Notes under the pieces: generated by a model
Told to the model about the DNA's origin: nothing
Seen by the model: only the letters and a program-made list of their open reading frames with translations
The model's database searches: none
Assembly (NCBI GenBank): GCA_025922735.1
Contig: JAICHI010000063.1
Location: 1-6,654, forward strand
From: Nitrososphaeraceae archaeon
GTDB taxonomy: Archaea; Thermoproteota; Nitrososphaeria; Nitrososphaerales; Nitrososphaeraceae
Length of the DNA: 6,654 bases
Direction of reading: 5' to 3'
Position numbers and translations under genes: made by a program
Part shown: positions 1 to 5,648 of the stretch, piece by piece
How the letters are laid out: every line of letters starts with the position of its first letter
Position numbering within the stretch: position 1 is the stretch's first letter

Positions 1-104
1 AATTTTGCCATCTTTAGAGGTTTTCTTTTCTGGGACGTTACAGTTTTCTTTAAGGCTACGGAATTCTGTAACATCAACGTAGGCCCTTTTCAATCAGGAT
101 AGGC

Positions 105-126
105 AGCTCTTGATTAATCAAGAGCT
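105..126. repeat. Perfect 22-bp palindrome
   Basis: The half-site AGCTCTTGATT is followed directly by its exact reverse complement, so the two arms meet with no spacer (centre between 115 and 116). The symmetry stops at 104 and 127, where C faces C. In RNA it would make a short hairpin; in DNA it could be a dyad operator for a dimeric regulator or a relic of a mobile-element end. It lies just upstream of what looks like a degraded winged-helix regulator gene, which would fit an autoregulatory operator, but that link is inference. No run of T follows it, so it is not a clear terminator. Confidence 0.6.
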
Positions 127-159
127 CCAGCTTCTTCATCAGTCTAGAAAAGTCGCAGC

Positions 160-292
160 AAGAGGCTGAATTACAGTTTAGCATGCAACTTGATATTGAA
201 AAGGAGTAACTGACCAATTACGAAATGTTAATTATATTAACTATCTCACACCAAAAGGCAAGAAGCTTATGAACCAGTTGAATGATGAATAA
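160..292 (+). pseudogene. Degraded winged-helix DNA-binding protein, C-terminal remnant
   Basis: From 200 to the TAA at 290-292 an open frame without a start codon reads KGVTDQLRNVNYINY and then LTPKGKKLMNQLNDE. This resembles the second half of archaeal winged-helix regulators: an end-of-helix 'KG(L/V)', a beta-wing of polar then Y-rich residues, and a closing 'Y.LT.KGK.L' helix. One frame over, 160-207 reads KRLNYSLACNLIL, which resembles the preceding 'LNYSQL..YL' recognition-helix region of the same family. The two pieces would join through a single-base frameshift near 199-208. No start codon or intact N-terminal part is visible upstream; frames there hold stops, such as TAG at 145-147. 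The resemblance is from memory of family patterns, the fragment is short, and chance similarity remains possible. Confidence 0.4.
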
Positions 293-312
293 TAATAAGA
301 ATAAGAAGAGAC

Positions 313-771
313 ATGCTAATATTCATTTGTGCTGCTCATAGCAAAACCATTGGAACCATCAACACAAAACCGCTGCACATAATACTAAATAGTTATTTGA
401 GAAAGCCGGTGGATGACTTGAGGGAGAATACAAGCATGGACTCGGCAGACTACGGCGCCCCGGTACGAAGTGAATGTGGTTTAGAGGGAATATTAATCAA
501 AACAGATGTAGACGCGATTAGGGCAAACGATTTTGAGGGAATGGGGCTAGATTATTTTCGCAAAAAGTATTGTAGCATTGAGACCGTCTATTTCTTTATG
601 CCTCCTCTGCTACGTACCAGTCAGGAGATAGCAATCGCGGAGGGTCTAATTCCTGATGATATGATTTGCGAAAGATGTCGGGATAATTTAGAGGCTAAAG
701 TAAGAAATACTGAATGGACAGTCAGAAGTGACAAAGAAGAAGAGGGAAGAAGAAATAACGATCTCTACTAG
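313..771 (+). CDS. Hypothetical protein with one CxxC pair
   Basis: I do not recognise this 152-residue ORF. The first 40 residues are mixed and weakly hydrophobic (MLIFICAAHS...). From the second methionine (residue 42, ATG at 436) the protein is acidic and soluble-looking, and it ends in a highly charged tail (SDKEEEGRRNND). A CERC motif lies at about residues 119-122, and further cysteines sit at about 55 and 87. The CxxC could bind a metal or form a disulfide, but a lone pair is weak evidence. The start at 313 follows a purine-rich stretch (AAGAAGAG) that is only loosely Shine-Dalgarno-like; 436 is an equally good start. The surrounding DNA looks decayed and no neighbour suggests a role, so this may be an orphan gene, a remnant or a chance ORF. 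Confidence 0.4.
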   Translation: MLIFICAAHSKTIGTINTKPLHIILNSYLRKPVDDLRENTSMDSADYGAPVRSECGLEGILIKTDVDAIRANDFEGMGLDYFRKKYCSIETVYFFMPPLLRTSQEIAIAEGLIPDDMICERCRDNLEAKVRNTEWTVRSDKEEEGRRNNDLY

Positions 772-1388
772 AAAGGCTGCTGCTTTTGTTGGATAACAGA
801 CAGAGCAAAAAACTAGGTGAAAATACGAACAAATACGGTAATCCCACGCCAACAATGTCAACCCCTTCTTGTTAACGACATCAGGCAGCAGCAGCAGCGA
901 GGATGATCTTATAGCTTATGACCTGCTATAACAATTTGGCTGAATTTGGCAGTAAAACGCGCTATGTATCTGTCTCAGAAATGCCAAGTAATTAAGAAGA
1001 CCCGTATTAGGACATAGATGCTGCTTTGACAAAGGACTAGAGATAAATCAGAAGTTTATCGATGCATGAAATCAAAAAGGGGATATACTATTTTTTGACG
1101 CAAGAAAATTGAGGAGAAGCTTCATGCTCTATGACGGGGTCTTTGACCAAATATAATAGTGTGTGTAATTTTGACACAAGTCAACTAGGCTAGAGCTCTT
1201 AGGAAGGTAGGAAGATACGAGGGAGCAATAGGATGTTAAGACCTCCCTTTAGACATGAATGAATCCTAATAGGTCTCTATTTCTACAGGGAACACTCAAA
1301 ATCTCTACCTGAGGATCATGCAGGAGCCATGCAAGACCTTAAGATAAGGTAAGCGATCAATTCCACATTGCCGCGTAGCAGATTATGA
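772..1388. other. 617-base stretch without an intact gene
   Basis: All frames on both strands are broken by stops. Visible items are a (GCA)4 run at 885-896, a TATA-like AAATATAATA at about 1149-1158 followed by a weak TGTGT/ACACA inverted repeat (1160-1178), and a perfect six-base-stem hairpin at 1336-1350. The frame at 1028-1069 reads DKGLEINQKFIDA before a TGA, which faintly recalls the closing helix of winged-helix proteins. It is too short to call. The stretch reads like intergenic DNA with coding relics. Confidence 0.5.
1336..1350. repeat. Small hairpin, 6-bp stem and 3-nt loop
   Basis: ACCTTA and TAAGGT are exact reverse complements around the loop AGA. The hairpin sits about 40 bases before the TPR-like fragment. 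No T-run follows, so a terminator role is not supported, and such a stem can arise by chance. Confidence 0.3.
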
Positions 1389-1475
1389 ATGAGTATTGCA
1401 CTATGCTACTATGACTTGGGATCCTATGAAGACGCTGAGAACAGTTACCGTGAAGCTATAAAATCCAATCCAAAG
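1389..1475 (+). pseudogene. TPR-repeat fragment fused in frame ahead of npdG
   Basis: The frame opens at an ATG directly preceded by a TGA (1386-1388) and encodes SIALCYYDLGSYEDAEN followed by SYREAIKSNPK. This fits a single tetratricopeptide repeat: small residue, Y, G-x-Y, A, Y, A-I and N-P at the usual spacing. A functional TPR domain needs several repeats, and none is readable upstream in any frame, so this is probably the stump of a lost TPR protein. The frame continues without a stop through about 13 linker codons into the ATG at 1515, so translation from 1389 would add 42 residues to the reductase. That would be atypical for the family, which starts at the Rossmann strand. Confidence 0.55.
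1457..1463 (+). promoter_or_regulatory. TATA-like element inside the TPR fragment
   Basis: The sequence TATAAAA lies 52-58 bp before the npdG ATG, which would place initiation near 1485 and give a leader of about 30 nt. A second, weaker candidate, TTAATA at 1486-1491, is centred about 27 bp before the ATG and would give a leaderless transcript. The sequence alone does not decide between them. No Shine-Dalgarno sequence is seen before 1515, which favours the leaderless option. Confidence 0.35.
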
Positions 1476-1514
1476 CCGATGCACATTAATACCGAGATTA
1501 CCCATGTCGATTCT

Positions 1515-2189
1515 ATGAAGATAGGAATAGCTGGCGGCACCGGCGGGATGGGTGAAGGCTTTGCACTCAGATGGTGCCAAAAGCATGACGTTATCGTGGG
1601 CTCAAGGGACGCTCAGAAGGCCAGAGAAGCGGCAGAAAATTACATGAGGACCGCCAATCAAACCTACGGCAATATCACTGGCAGCATAAGTGGTAACGAC
1701 AACATTTCGTTTGCAAAGGATATTGATGTTTTGATACTTTCGATACCATATGAATTCATTGATGATACATGCGGCAAGCTCACAGGCAAGCTCAGAGATG
1801 ACTGTATCGTCGTCTCACCTATTGTGCCTATGGCGAGAACTGAAGCAGGGTTTGTATATATCCCATTAGAAGAAGAAGACAAAGAGCAAGCGGCAGAAAT
1901 GGTTGCTGACAAACTTCCCCCTAGGTCAAGGGTGGTCTCTGCTTTCCACACGATTTCTGAATCAAAACTCAAGAATTTACAACAAAGTCTTGACGCTGAC
2001 ACTTTTATCTGCGGCGACGATCAAAACGTAATAGCAAAGCTGACAGGTCTTATAAATGAGATCGCTGGCTTAAGACCAGTGTACCTTGGGCCACTTGCAC
2101 TAGCTTACCAGGCAGAGATCCTAACCCCGATGTGTCTAAATGCTGCCAAGCGAAACAAGATGAAGAATCCGGGGGTAAAGCTGGTCTGA
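1515..2189 (+). CDS. npdG: NADPH:coenzyme F420 oxidoreductase (F420-dependent NADP reductase)
   Basis: This cytosolic enzyme passes hydride between reduced F420 and NADP+, linking the deazaflavin and NADPH pools. The 224-residue product starts with a Rossmann strand and glycine loop, MKIGIAGGTGGMG. VGSRDAQKA follows, where Ser30, Arg31 and Lys35 match the positions that hold the NADP 2'-phosphate in the Archaeoglobus enzyme. Further family blocks in order are ILSIPYE (about 85-91), VVSPIVPM (about 106-113), VVSAFHTISE (about 151-160), CGDD (about 179-182), EIAGLRP, and the closing LTPMCLNAAKRNKMKNPGVK. Length and C-terminus match complete family members. I chose ATG 1515 because family proteins begin at the Rossmann strand; an in-frame ATG at 1389 would add a TPR-like 42-residue extension. 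The next gene on the strand starts 43 bases after the stop. Confidence 0.9.
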   Translation: MKIGIAGGTGGMGEGFALRWCQKHDVIVGSRDAQKAREAAENYMRTANQTYGNITGSISGNDNISFAKDIDVLILSIPYEFIDDTCGKLTGKLRDDCIVVSPIVPMARTEAGFVYIPLEEEDKEQAAEMVADKLPPRSRVVSAFHTISESKLKNLQQSLDADTFICGDDQNVIAKLTGLINEIAGLRPVYLGPLALAYQAEILTPMCLNAAKRNKMKNPGVKLV

Positions 2190-2232
2190 ACGCAAACATT
2201 ATGAGCAATGATATGTTTGGAATCATGTCAAT

Positions 2233-2547
2233 ATGAGATGGAAGGAAGAAATAGGCAGTAGGCGCGGCAGAAACTGGATGTCTGCAATGGGCATCCTGTT
2301 CATAGTCACTGCCATCATTATCATGGTCCGAAATCTTGTGCTGTTCAATATTCAGCATGCTGCAGGCTTGATCGAAGATGGGACGCAACAATTTCTTGAT
2401 AACTTTAGTAATGGCTCGATCACAAATGAAAAGTTTGCAGTTGCGATGGTTGCGGCTGGCGGCTTTTTGCTTTACTGGGGATACTTTAAGAAAAAAGAAG
2501 ACTACGGCCCGCCCGACGAACACGAATGGCGCAGGTTCAACCGATAA
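2233..2547 (+). CDS. Small two-helix membrane protein, unknown function
   Basis: The 104-residue product has a basic N-terminus (MRWKEEIGSRRGRN), a first hydrophobic helix at about 16-38, a polar loop of about 30 residues, a second helix at about 68-84 (AVAMVAAGGFLLYWGYF), and a charged tail ending in PPDEHEWRRFNR. The basic ends and short loop suggest that both termini face the cytoplasm. I do not recognise a family. It starts 43 bases after npdG and ends 75 bases before pspA, all on one strand. A role at the membrane alongside PspA is possible but rests only on position. ATG 2233 is the first standard start after an in-frame TGA at 2209-2211. No clear Shine-Dalgarno or strong TATA element precedes it, so it may be read from the npdG transcript. 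Confidence 0.7.
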   Translation: MRWKEEIGSRRGRNWMSAMGILFIVTAIIIMVRNLVLFNIQHAAGLIEDGTQQFLDNFSNGSITNEKFAVAMVAAGGFLLYWGYFKKKEDYGPPDEHEWRRFNR

Positions 2548-2553
2548 CATCTC

Positions 2554-2577
2554 CACCATCACCATCATCATCATCAT
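2554..2577. repeat. CAY trinucleotide microsatellite (eight codons)
   Basis: Two CAC and six CAT triplets run together between the membrane-protein gene and pspA. The run lies in the same frame as the preceding ORF and begins two codons after its TAA, so readthrough would append eight histidines. It ends directly against the TATA-like element of pspA. As a simple repeat its length could vary by slippage, and it may only be a spacer. Confidence 0.8.
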
Positions 2578-2579
2578 AC

Positions 2580-2587
2580 TTTAATAT
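2580..2587 (+). promoter_or_regulatory. Probable TATA box for pspA-pspAA
   Basis: TTTAATAT is followed by no similar element before the gene. Initiation about 25 bp downstream would fall near 2608-2612, leaving a leader of about 10-15 nt before the TTG at 2623. GGAG at 2609-2612 sits at or just after the predicted start site, ten bases before the TTG. If it lies inside the transcript it could act as a weak ribosome-binding site. Confidence 0.4.
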
Positions 2588-2622
2588 TCAGCTTTCTCTC
2601 ATTATGTTGGAGTGAATGAAAA

Positions 2623-3357
2623 TTGGGTTTGATGAATCGCATTTCGACTGTAATTTCACAAAAAGCAAACACTCTACTTGAGAGGTTTGAAAAGCCGCAG
2701 GAAGCTCTTGATTATTCCTATGTAAGACAGGTAGAAATGCTAAACAAACTGAGAAGAAGCCTTGCTGAGATTATCACTTCTCGCAAGAGGCTTGAAATGC
2801 AAAAATCTAGACTGTGGGAGAACATACGACTGCTTGATGAGCAGGCAGCAAGAGCCCTTGAGGCAGAGAGGGAAGACCTTGCACGGCTCGCACTTGAGCG
2901 GAAGAATGCCAACCTGACGCAGATGCAGAGCCTTGACAAACAGATAGCCGAGATGAAGGAAGAAGAGCGCAATATGCAAGAAGCAGAAAAGCGCATGTCA
3001 ATCAAGGTTGAAGAGTTCAAGGCTAGAAAGGAGATAATAAAGGCACAGTACTCTGCTGCAGAAGCCCAAGTCAAGATAAAGGAGAGCGTTACAGGAATCT
3101 CTGAGGAAATGACAGATGTTGGGATGGCAATGAATAAGGCGGAGGAAAAGACAGAGCGCTTGAGGGCCAAGTCCCAGGCGCTAGATGAAATGATAAATTC
3201 AGGTGTCCTGACGGATTATACATCAAATAAGGATGAAATTGAAAAAGAATTAGAAAAAATTACCGTACAAAATTCAGTGGAGGAAGAATTAGCAAAGTTA
3301 AAGTCTGAGAAACAACGTAAGAAGAGACAACAATTGGAGCAAGAAGCGCAACAATGA
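2623..3357 (+). CDS. pspA: PspA/IM30 (Vipp1) family membrane-stress protein
   Basis: PspA proteins bind the inner face of stressed membranes and polymerise into ESCRT-III-like scaffolds that preserve the proton-motive force. The 244-residue product shows the family pattern. An amphipathic N-terminal helix (MGLMNRISTVISQKAN) is followed by the KPQEALDYSY segment that opens the hairpin. A long, charged coiled coil runs over about 25-190 and includes the EREDLARLALERK block at about 82-94. A C-terminal helix rich in Lys and Glu closes the protein. The TTG start is preferred over ATG 2632 because it supplies the 'MGL' opening shared by the family. The stop codon overlaps the pspAA start as ATGA, so the two are probably translationally coupled. 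PspA, PspAA and the convergent pspAB and htpX form one stress module. Confidence 0.92.
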   Translation: MGLMNRISTVISQKANTLLERFEKPQEALDYSYVRQVEMLNKLRRSLAEIITSRKRLEMQKSRLWENIRLLDEQAARALEAEREDLARLALERKNANLTQMQSLDKQIAEMKEEERNMQEAEKRMSIKVEEFKARKEIIKAQYSAAEAQVKIKESVTGISEEMTDVGMAMNKAEEKTERLRAKSQALDEMINSGVLTDYTSNKDEIEKELEKITVQNSVEEELAKLKSEKQRKKRQQLEQEAQQ

Positions 3358-3821
3358 ATCCGAAAGCAAAGAGCAAGGGAAGGTTAGCAGCAAGCAAGCT
3401 AAAGTCAAGGCGCACTGGGAAAGGCAAATCCCCCTCTAAGAAGGTCGCCTCTAAACGGAAAGCGGCAGTCAAGACCCGTAACAAGACAGCAATTGCTAAA
3501 GCTAGGAAGAGAAGCCCCATAGCACCTAGCAACAAAATCGTCCGCATTATGGGTCACGGACAATTTACCGTGGACAGCAAGACACTCAAAAAGCTCAATG
3601 ATATTGACGATGCCATAGTCGAGCTGGTAAGCATGGAAAGATCCGATGACACAGATTTTAAGAAAAAGTTGACAGAGCTGAACAACATGGTTGTCGAGAA
3701 CGGCAAGCCACTTGACCCACACGAGATAATCAGGTCGGATATCATACTGCCTAGTTCAGATCTTTCAATAGACGAAGCGAAGAAGCTGTTCAGAGGAGTA
3801 GGCGTTATCCCAGGGATCTGA
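3354..3821 (+). CDS. pspAA: PspA-associated protein PspAA with basic N-terminal tail
   Basis: Residues about 61-154 are a PspAA domain, the small partner commonly encoded next to pspA in archaea and actinobacteria. They begin KIVRIMGHGQFTVD, where the family has an 'IVRIMGEGQY.VD' opening. LNDIDDAIVELV, NGKPLDPHEIIRSDIILP and KKLFRGVGVIPG follow. Its molecular role is not well established; association with PspA is inferred from conserved neighbourhood. Unusually, the domain is preceded by about 60 residues holding 22 Lys/Arg and no Asp or Glu, with Ala/Ser/Pro spacers like histone H1 tails. Such a tail could bind nucleic acid or acidic lipid head groups. The start is fixed by the four-base ATGA overlap with pspA, and no alternative ATG lies before the domain. 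The 3' end overlaps convergent pspAB by 17 bp. Confidence 0.88.
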   Translation: MNPKAKSKGRLAASKLKSRRTGKGKSPSKKVASKRKAAVKTRNKTAIAKARKRSPIAPSNKIVRIMGHGQFTVDSKTLKKLNDIDDAIVELVSMERSDDTDFKKKLTELNNMVVENGKPLDPHEIIRSDIILPSSDLSIDEAKKLFRGVGVIPGI

Positions 3822-4413
3822 GGGGAAGGTCCCAGAGTGGATACCATAGCGTCATGTCTCTTTCAAAGGGTATTTCTTCAGATATAGCAGCCATTATTTT
3901 CATTTGTTGTTCAGCATCTATTGTTTTCTGACCGGTTGGAACGAATGGGTAAAAGTTGTTGCGCTTATAATTGTAAATCAGATATTGTTGATGGGTTCTT
4001 CTTCCTTGTTCCCGCTCACTTGAAAACTCGAAGACCGCAGCTAGCAGCTGATCAGAAAATCCCCTTTCTTCGACAATATCACTGACTGTGGTTAGACCCG
4101 CTAGAAGGTCTTCAATCCTTTTGCCTTCAAAAATTATCCACATGTAGCCATATGAATCAGTGGTTGTGCGCCAAGTTAGATCAAACTCGGGCTGCAGGTT
4201 GCCAAGGAACTGCCTAATGTCCTGTTCCATTTCGTAAAAGAATGTACCGCTGACTGTCTTGAACGTGAGCGCGCATCTGCCGGTAACCTTGAGCCCCATC
4301 TTGACCTCAAGTGTGATATATGCTGAAGAAAGGGAGAATAATACTTCAGAGTCGGCCTTTGGGAGGCGATTGCGGCGGTCTATGTTATCACGAATCCTTT
4401 TGAAAAAACTCAG
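3805..4413 (-). CDS. pspAB: PspA-associated protein PspAB, with non-standard start
   Basis: The product matches the archaeal PspAB family: YGYMWIIFEG, then ERGFSDQLLAAVFEF, then YLIYNYKRNNFYPFVP, and a closing LWYPLWDLP. Its biochemical role is unknown; it is typically found with htpX or pspA. The first ATG in frame is at 4299 and would give 164 residues. The frame stays open upstream, and the 38 extra codons read as family N-terminus: LSFFKRIRDNIDRRNR, a linker, then EVLFSLSSAYITLEVKMGLK, like the 'LFGMSTAYLTME' stretch of haloarchaeal members. No ATG, GTG or TTG precedes this part in frame. The frame reaches CTG at 4413-4411, abutting the htpX stop, with GGAGG ten bases before it. Either CTG initiates, a -1 slip from ATG 4418 occurs, or one base is missing. 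The full length of about 202 residues suits the family. Confidence 0.85.
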   Translation of the reverse strand: MSFFKRIRDNIDRRNRLPKADSEVLFSLSSAYITLEVKMGLKVTGRCALTFKTVSGTFFYEMEQDIRQFLGNLQPEFDLTWRTTTDSYGYMWIIFEGKRIEDLLAGLTTVSDIVEERGFSDQLLAAVFEFSSEREQGRRTHQQYLIYNYKRNNFYPFVPTGQKTIDAEQQMKIMAAISEEIPFERDMTLWYPLWDLPLRSLG

Positions 4414-5318
4414 CTCATGGCAGCCTCCATTTCCATGAGCTTTTTTACCCGCTGGTCGACAGGCGGGTGAGTTGAGAACAAGCTTGTTAAGGTATCGCCG
4501 GAAAGTGCTGGTATGATAAAGAATGCATTCATGCCTTCTACTTCCCTCAGGTCACGTGTTGGGATACGCTTCATCGTGCCACTTATCTTGAGGAGTGCGC
4601 TTGCCAGCTTACTAGGCTTCCCCGTGATTAGAGCACCATCTCTATCGGCAACATACTCCCGGTAGCGAGATATTGCTCGAATTATCAAAAAGCTGGCAAT
4701 CCATGTGATGATTGCGACTAGCAATATTAACAGCATTGCTGCGCCGCCTTCATTGCCTCGCCTTCCATGACCACCACCATACATTCCTCCGTACATACCA
4801 AACCTCATCAAATACCATGCCATCGTTGAAAAAAGGCTTGCAAGGGTGAGAATGAGCACATCGCGATTCTTTATATGCGCTAGCTCATGCGCGATGACGC
4901 CTTCTAGCTCCTCGGGGTCGAGTTGGTCCATCAAACCTACAGTCACTGCGACGATGGAGCTTTTGGGTGTCTTGCCAGTCGCAAATGCGTTAGGCATTCT
5001 ACTGTTAACTACTGCTATTCTAGGCTTTGAAAGGTTATTCCTGGCCACTATACGTTCTACTAGATCGTGAAGTTCTGGAAACTGCTCTCTGCTTACTATT
5101 TTTGCACCTGTACTCCATAGGACTATCTTGTCCGAGAAGTACCACTGAGCTAGAATGAGGATACCTGCGATGACAGCTATAGCGATGGCGCTGACTCCTA
5201 CATAGGCAAGCACACTAAGAAATATAATGTAAAGTATAGCGAGAATAGCAAAGCTGACAATCATCCTTGCTGTAAGGCCAGTATCCCTCCTTTGCCATGG
5301 CTGCTTTTTCGTAAACAT
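4410..5318 (-). CDS. htpX: Membrane zinc metalloprotease HtpX (M48 family)
   Basis: HtpX cuts misfolded or damaged membrane proteins and works beside FtsH-type quality control in bacteria. The 302-residue product has two N-terminal transmembrane segments at about 19-40 and 42-62. A cytosolic region includes NAFATGKTPKSSIVAVT. The zinc site HELAH is at 144-148, and the third zinc ligand is probably Glu221 in SRYREYVADRDGA. Two more hydrophobic segments lie at about 153-172 and 193-214, with a Gly/Tyr/His-rich loop (MYGGMYGGGHGRRG) between them. The closing LFSTHPPVDQRV block is standard for M48B. It is the first gene of a minus-strand pair with pspAB. A TATA box about 28 bp before the ATG suggests a leaderless transcript. 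Length and motifs indicate an intact enzyme. Confidence 0.95.
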   Translation of the reverse strand: MFTKKQPWQRRDTGLTARMIVSFAILAILYIIFLSVLAYVGVSAIAIAVIAGILILAQWYFSDKIVLWSTGAKIVSREQFPELHDLVERIVARNNLSKPRIAVVNSRMPNAFATGKTPKSSIVAVTVGLMDQLDPEELEGVIAHELAHIKNRDVLILTLASLFSTMAWYLMRFGMYGGMYGGGHGRRGNEGGAAMLLILLVAIITWIASFLIIRAISRYREYVADRDGALITGKPSKLASALLKISGTMKRIPTRDLREVEGMNAFFIIPALSGDTLTSLFSTHPPVDQRVKKLMEMEAAMS

Positions 5319-5342
5319 ATGAGAATTATGGTCGAGATAGTC

Positions 5343-5348
5343 TTATAA
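5343..5348 (-). promoter_or_regulatory. TATA box of htpX-pspAB
   Basis: TTATAA within CATTATAAGA on the minus strand is centred about 28 bp before the htpX ATG. Archaeal initiation about 25 bp downstream would begin at or within a few bases of the ATG. This agrees with the lack of any Shine-Dalgarno sequence before htpX. Confidence 0.55.
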
Positions 5349-5576
5349 TGATTTAGCTTGTGTTCAATTTCATGTCGTACACATATGAATGGAAGCGACA
5401 AATGTTCTCTTGCAGAGTCATGATCAAGTATTTGATTTGACAATTCTTTTAGAGATGAATAAACTGTCTTCTCTACTCTTTAATTATGTTATGTCAGCTT
5501 TCTAAATCATTTGAGCATGTTTGAGTGTGTCCAGCTTTAAGCGATTCACACATTTATTTTAGGGATAGTGGATTTT

Positions 5577-5588
5577 CAATATATATTG
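5577..5588 (+). promoter_or_regulatory. Palindromic TATA-like element before the DUF72 gene
   Basis: CAATATATATTG is a perfect 12-bp palindrome containing a TATA core. Initiation would fall near 5608 and give a leader of about 40 nt to the ATG at 5649. A symmetrical TATA box gives little directional information, so the direction is taken from the downstream gene. GAGG at 5630-5633 lies too far from the ATG to be a convincing ribosome-binding site. Confidence 0.4.
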
Positions 5589-5648
5589 TAACAGCTGTAG
5601 GATACGGATTGACAGAATCTAAAGCAAACGAGGAATGGACAAGATTTG

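Larger units (their letters stand above)
1..312. other. Gene-poor left edge
   Basis: No intact coding region is visible on either strand. The stretch holds the 22-bp palindrome and the winged-helix remnant listed separately. It also has a small AT-rich inverted repeat at 227-241 (GTTAAT, loop TAT, ATTAAC), which falls inside the remnant. A purine-rich AAT/AAG run at about 281-309 ends just before the ATG at 313. No tRNA T-loop signature or ribosomal RNA sequence was recognised. Confidence 0.5.
5319..5648. other. Divergent intergenic region between htpX and the DUF72 gene
   Basis: This AT-rich stretch of 330 bases carries the htpX promoter at its left end and a candidate promoter for the DUF72 gene near its right end. 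Open frames crossing it, including a GTG-started one at 5525-5722, have no recognisable protein features. The 5525 frame runs into the DUF72 gene in the wrong frame. No structured RNA was recognised. Confidence 0.5.

Noticed and set aside
885..896. (GCA)4 run
   Set aside because: Only four units and not in a supported reading frame; common by chance.
1062..1109. Short ORF MHEIKKGIYYFLTQEN before a TGA
   Set aside because: Sixteen codons with no identifiable family and no extension upstream; too short to support a gene or a remnant.
2050..2577. Long minus-strand ORF opposite npdG and the small membrane protein
   Set aside because: It lies opposite two better-supported genes and starts in the CAY microsatellite, giving a poly-Met start (ATGATGATG...); a shadow of plus-strand coding.
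2718..3170. Minus-strand ORF of 150 codons opposite pspA
   Set aside because: Its Ser/Leu/Ala-rich composition is what the complement of a Glu/Lys-rich coiled-coil gene yields; no independent motif.
5261..5443. Minus-strand 60-codon ORF over the htpX start
   Set aside because: It overlaps the start of htpX in another frame and covers its TATA box; no protein features.
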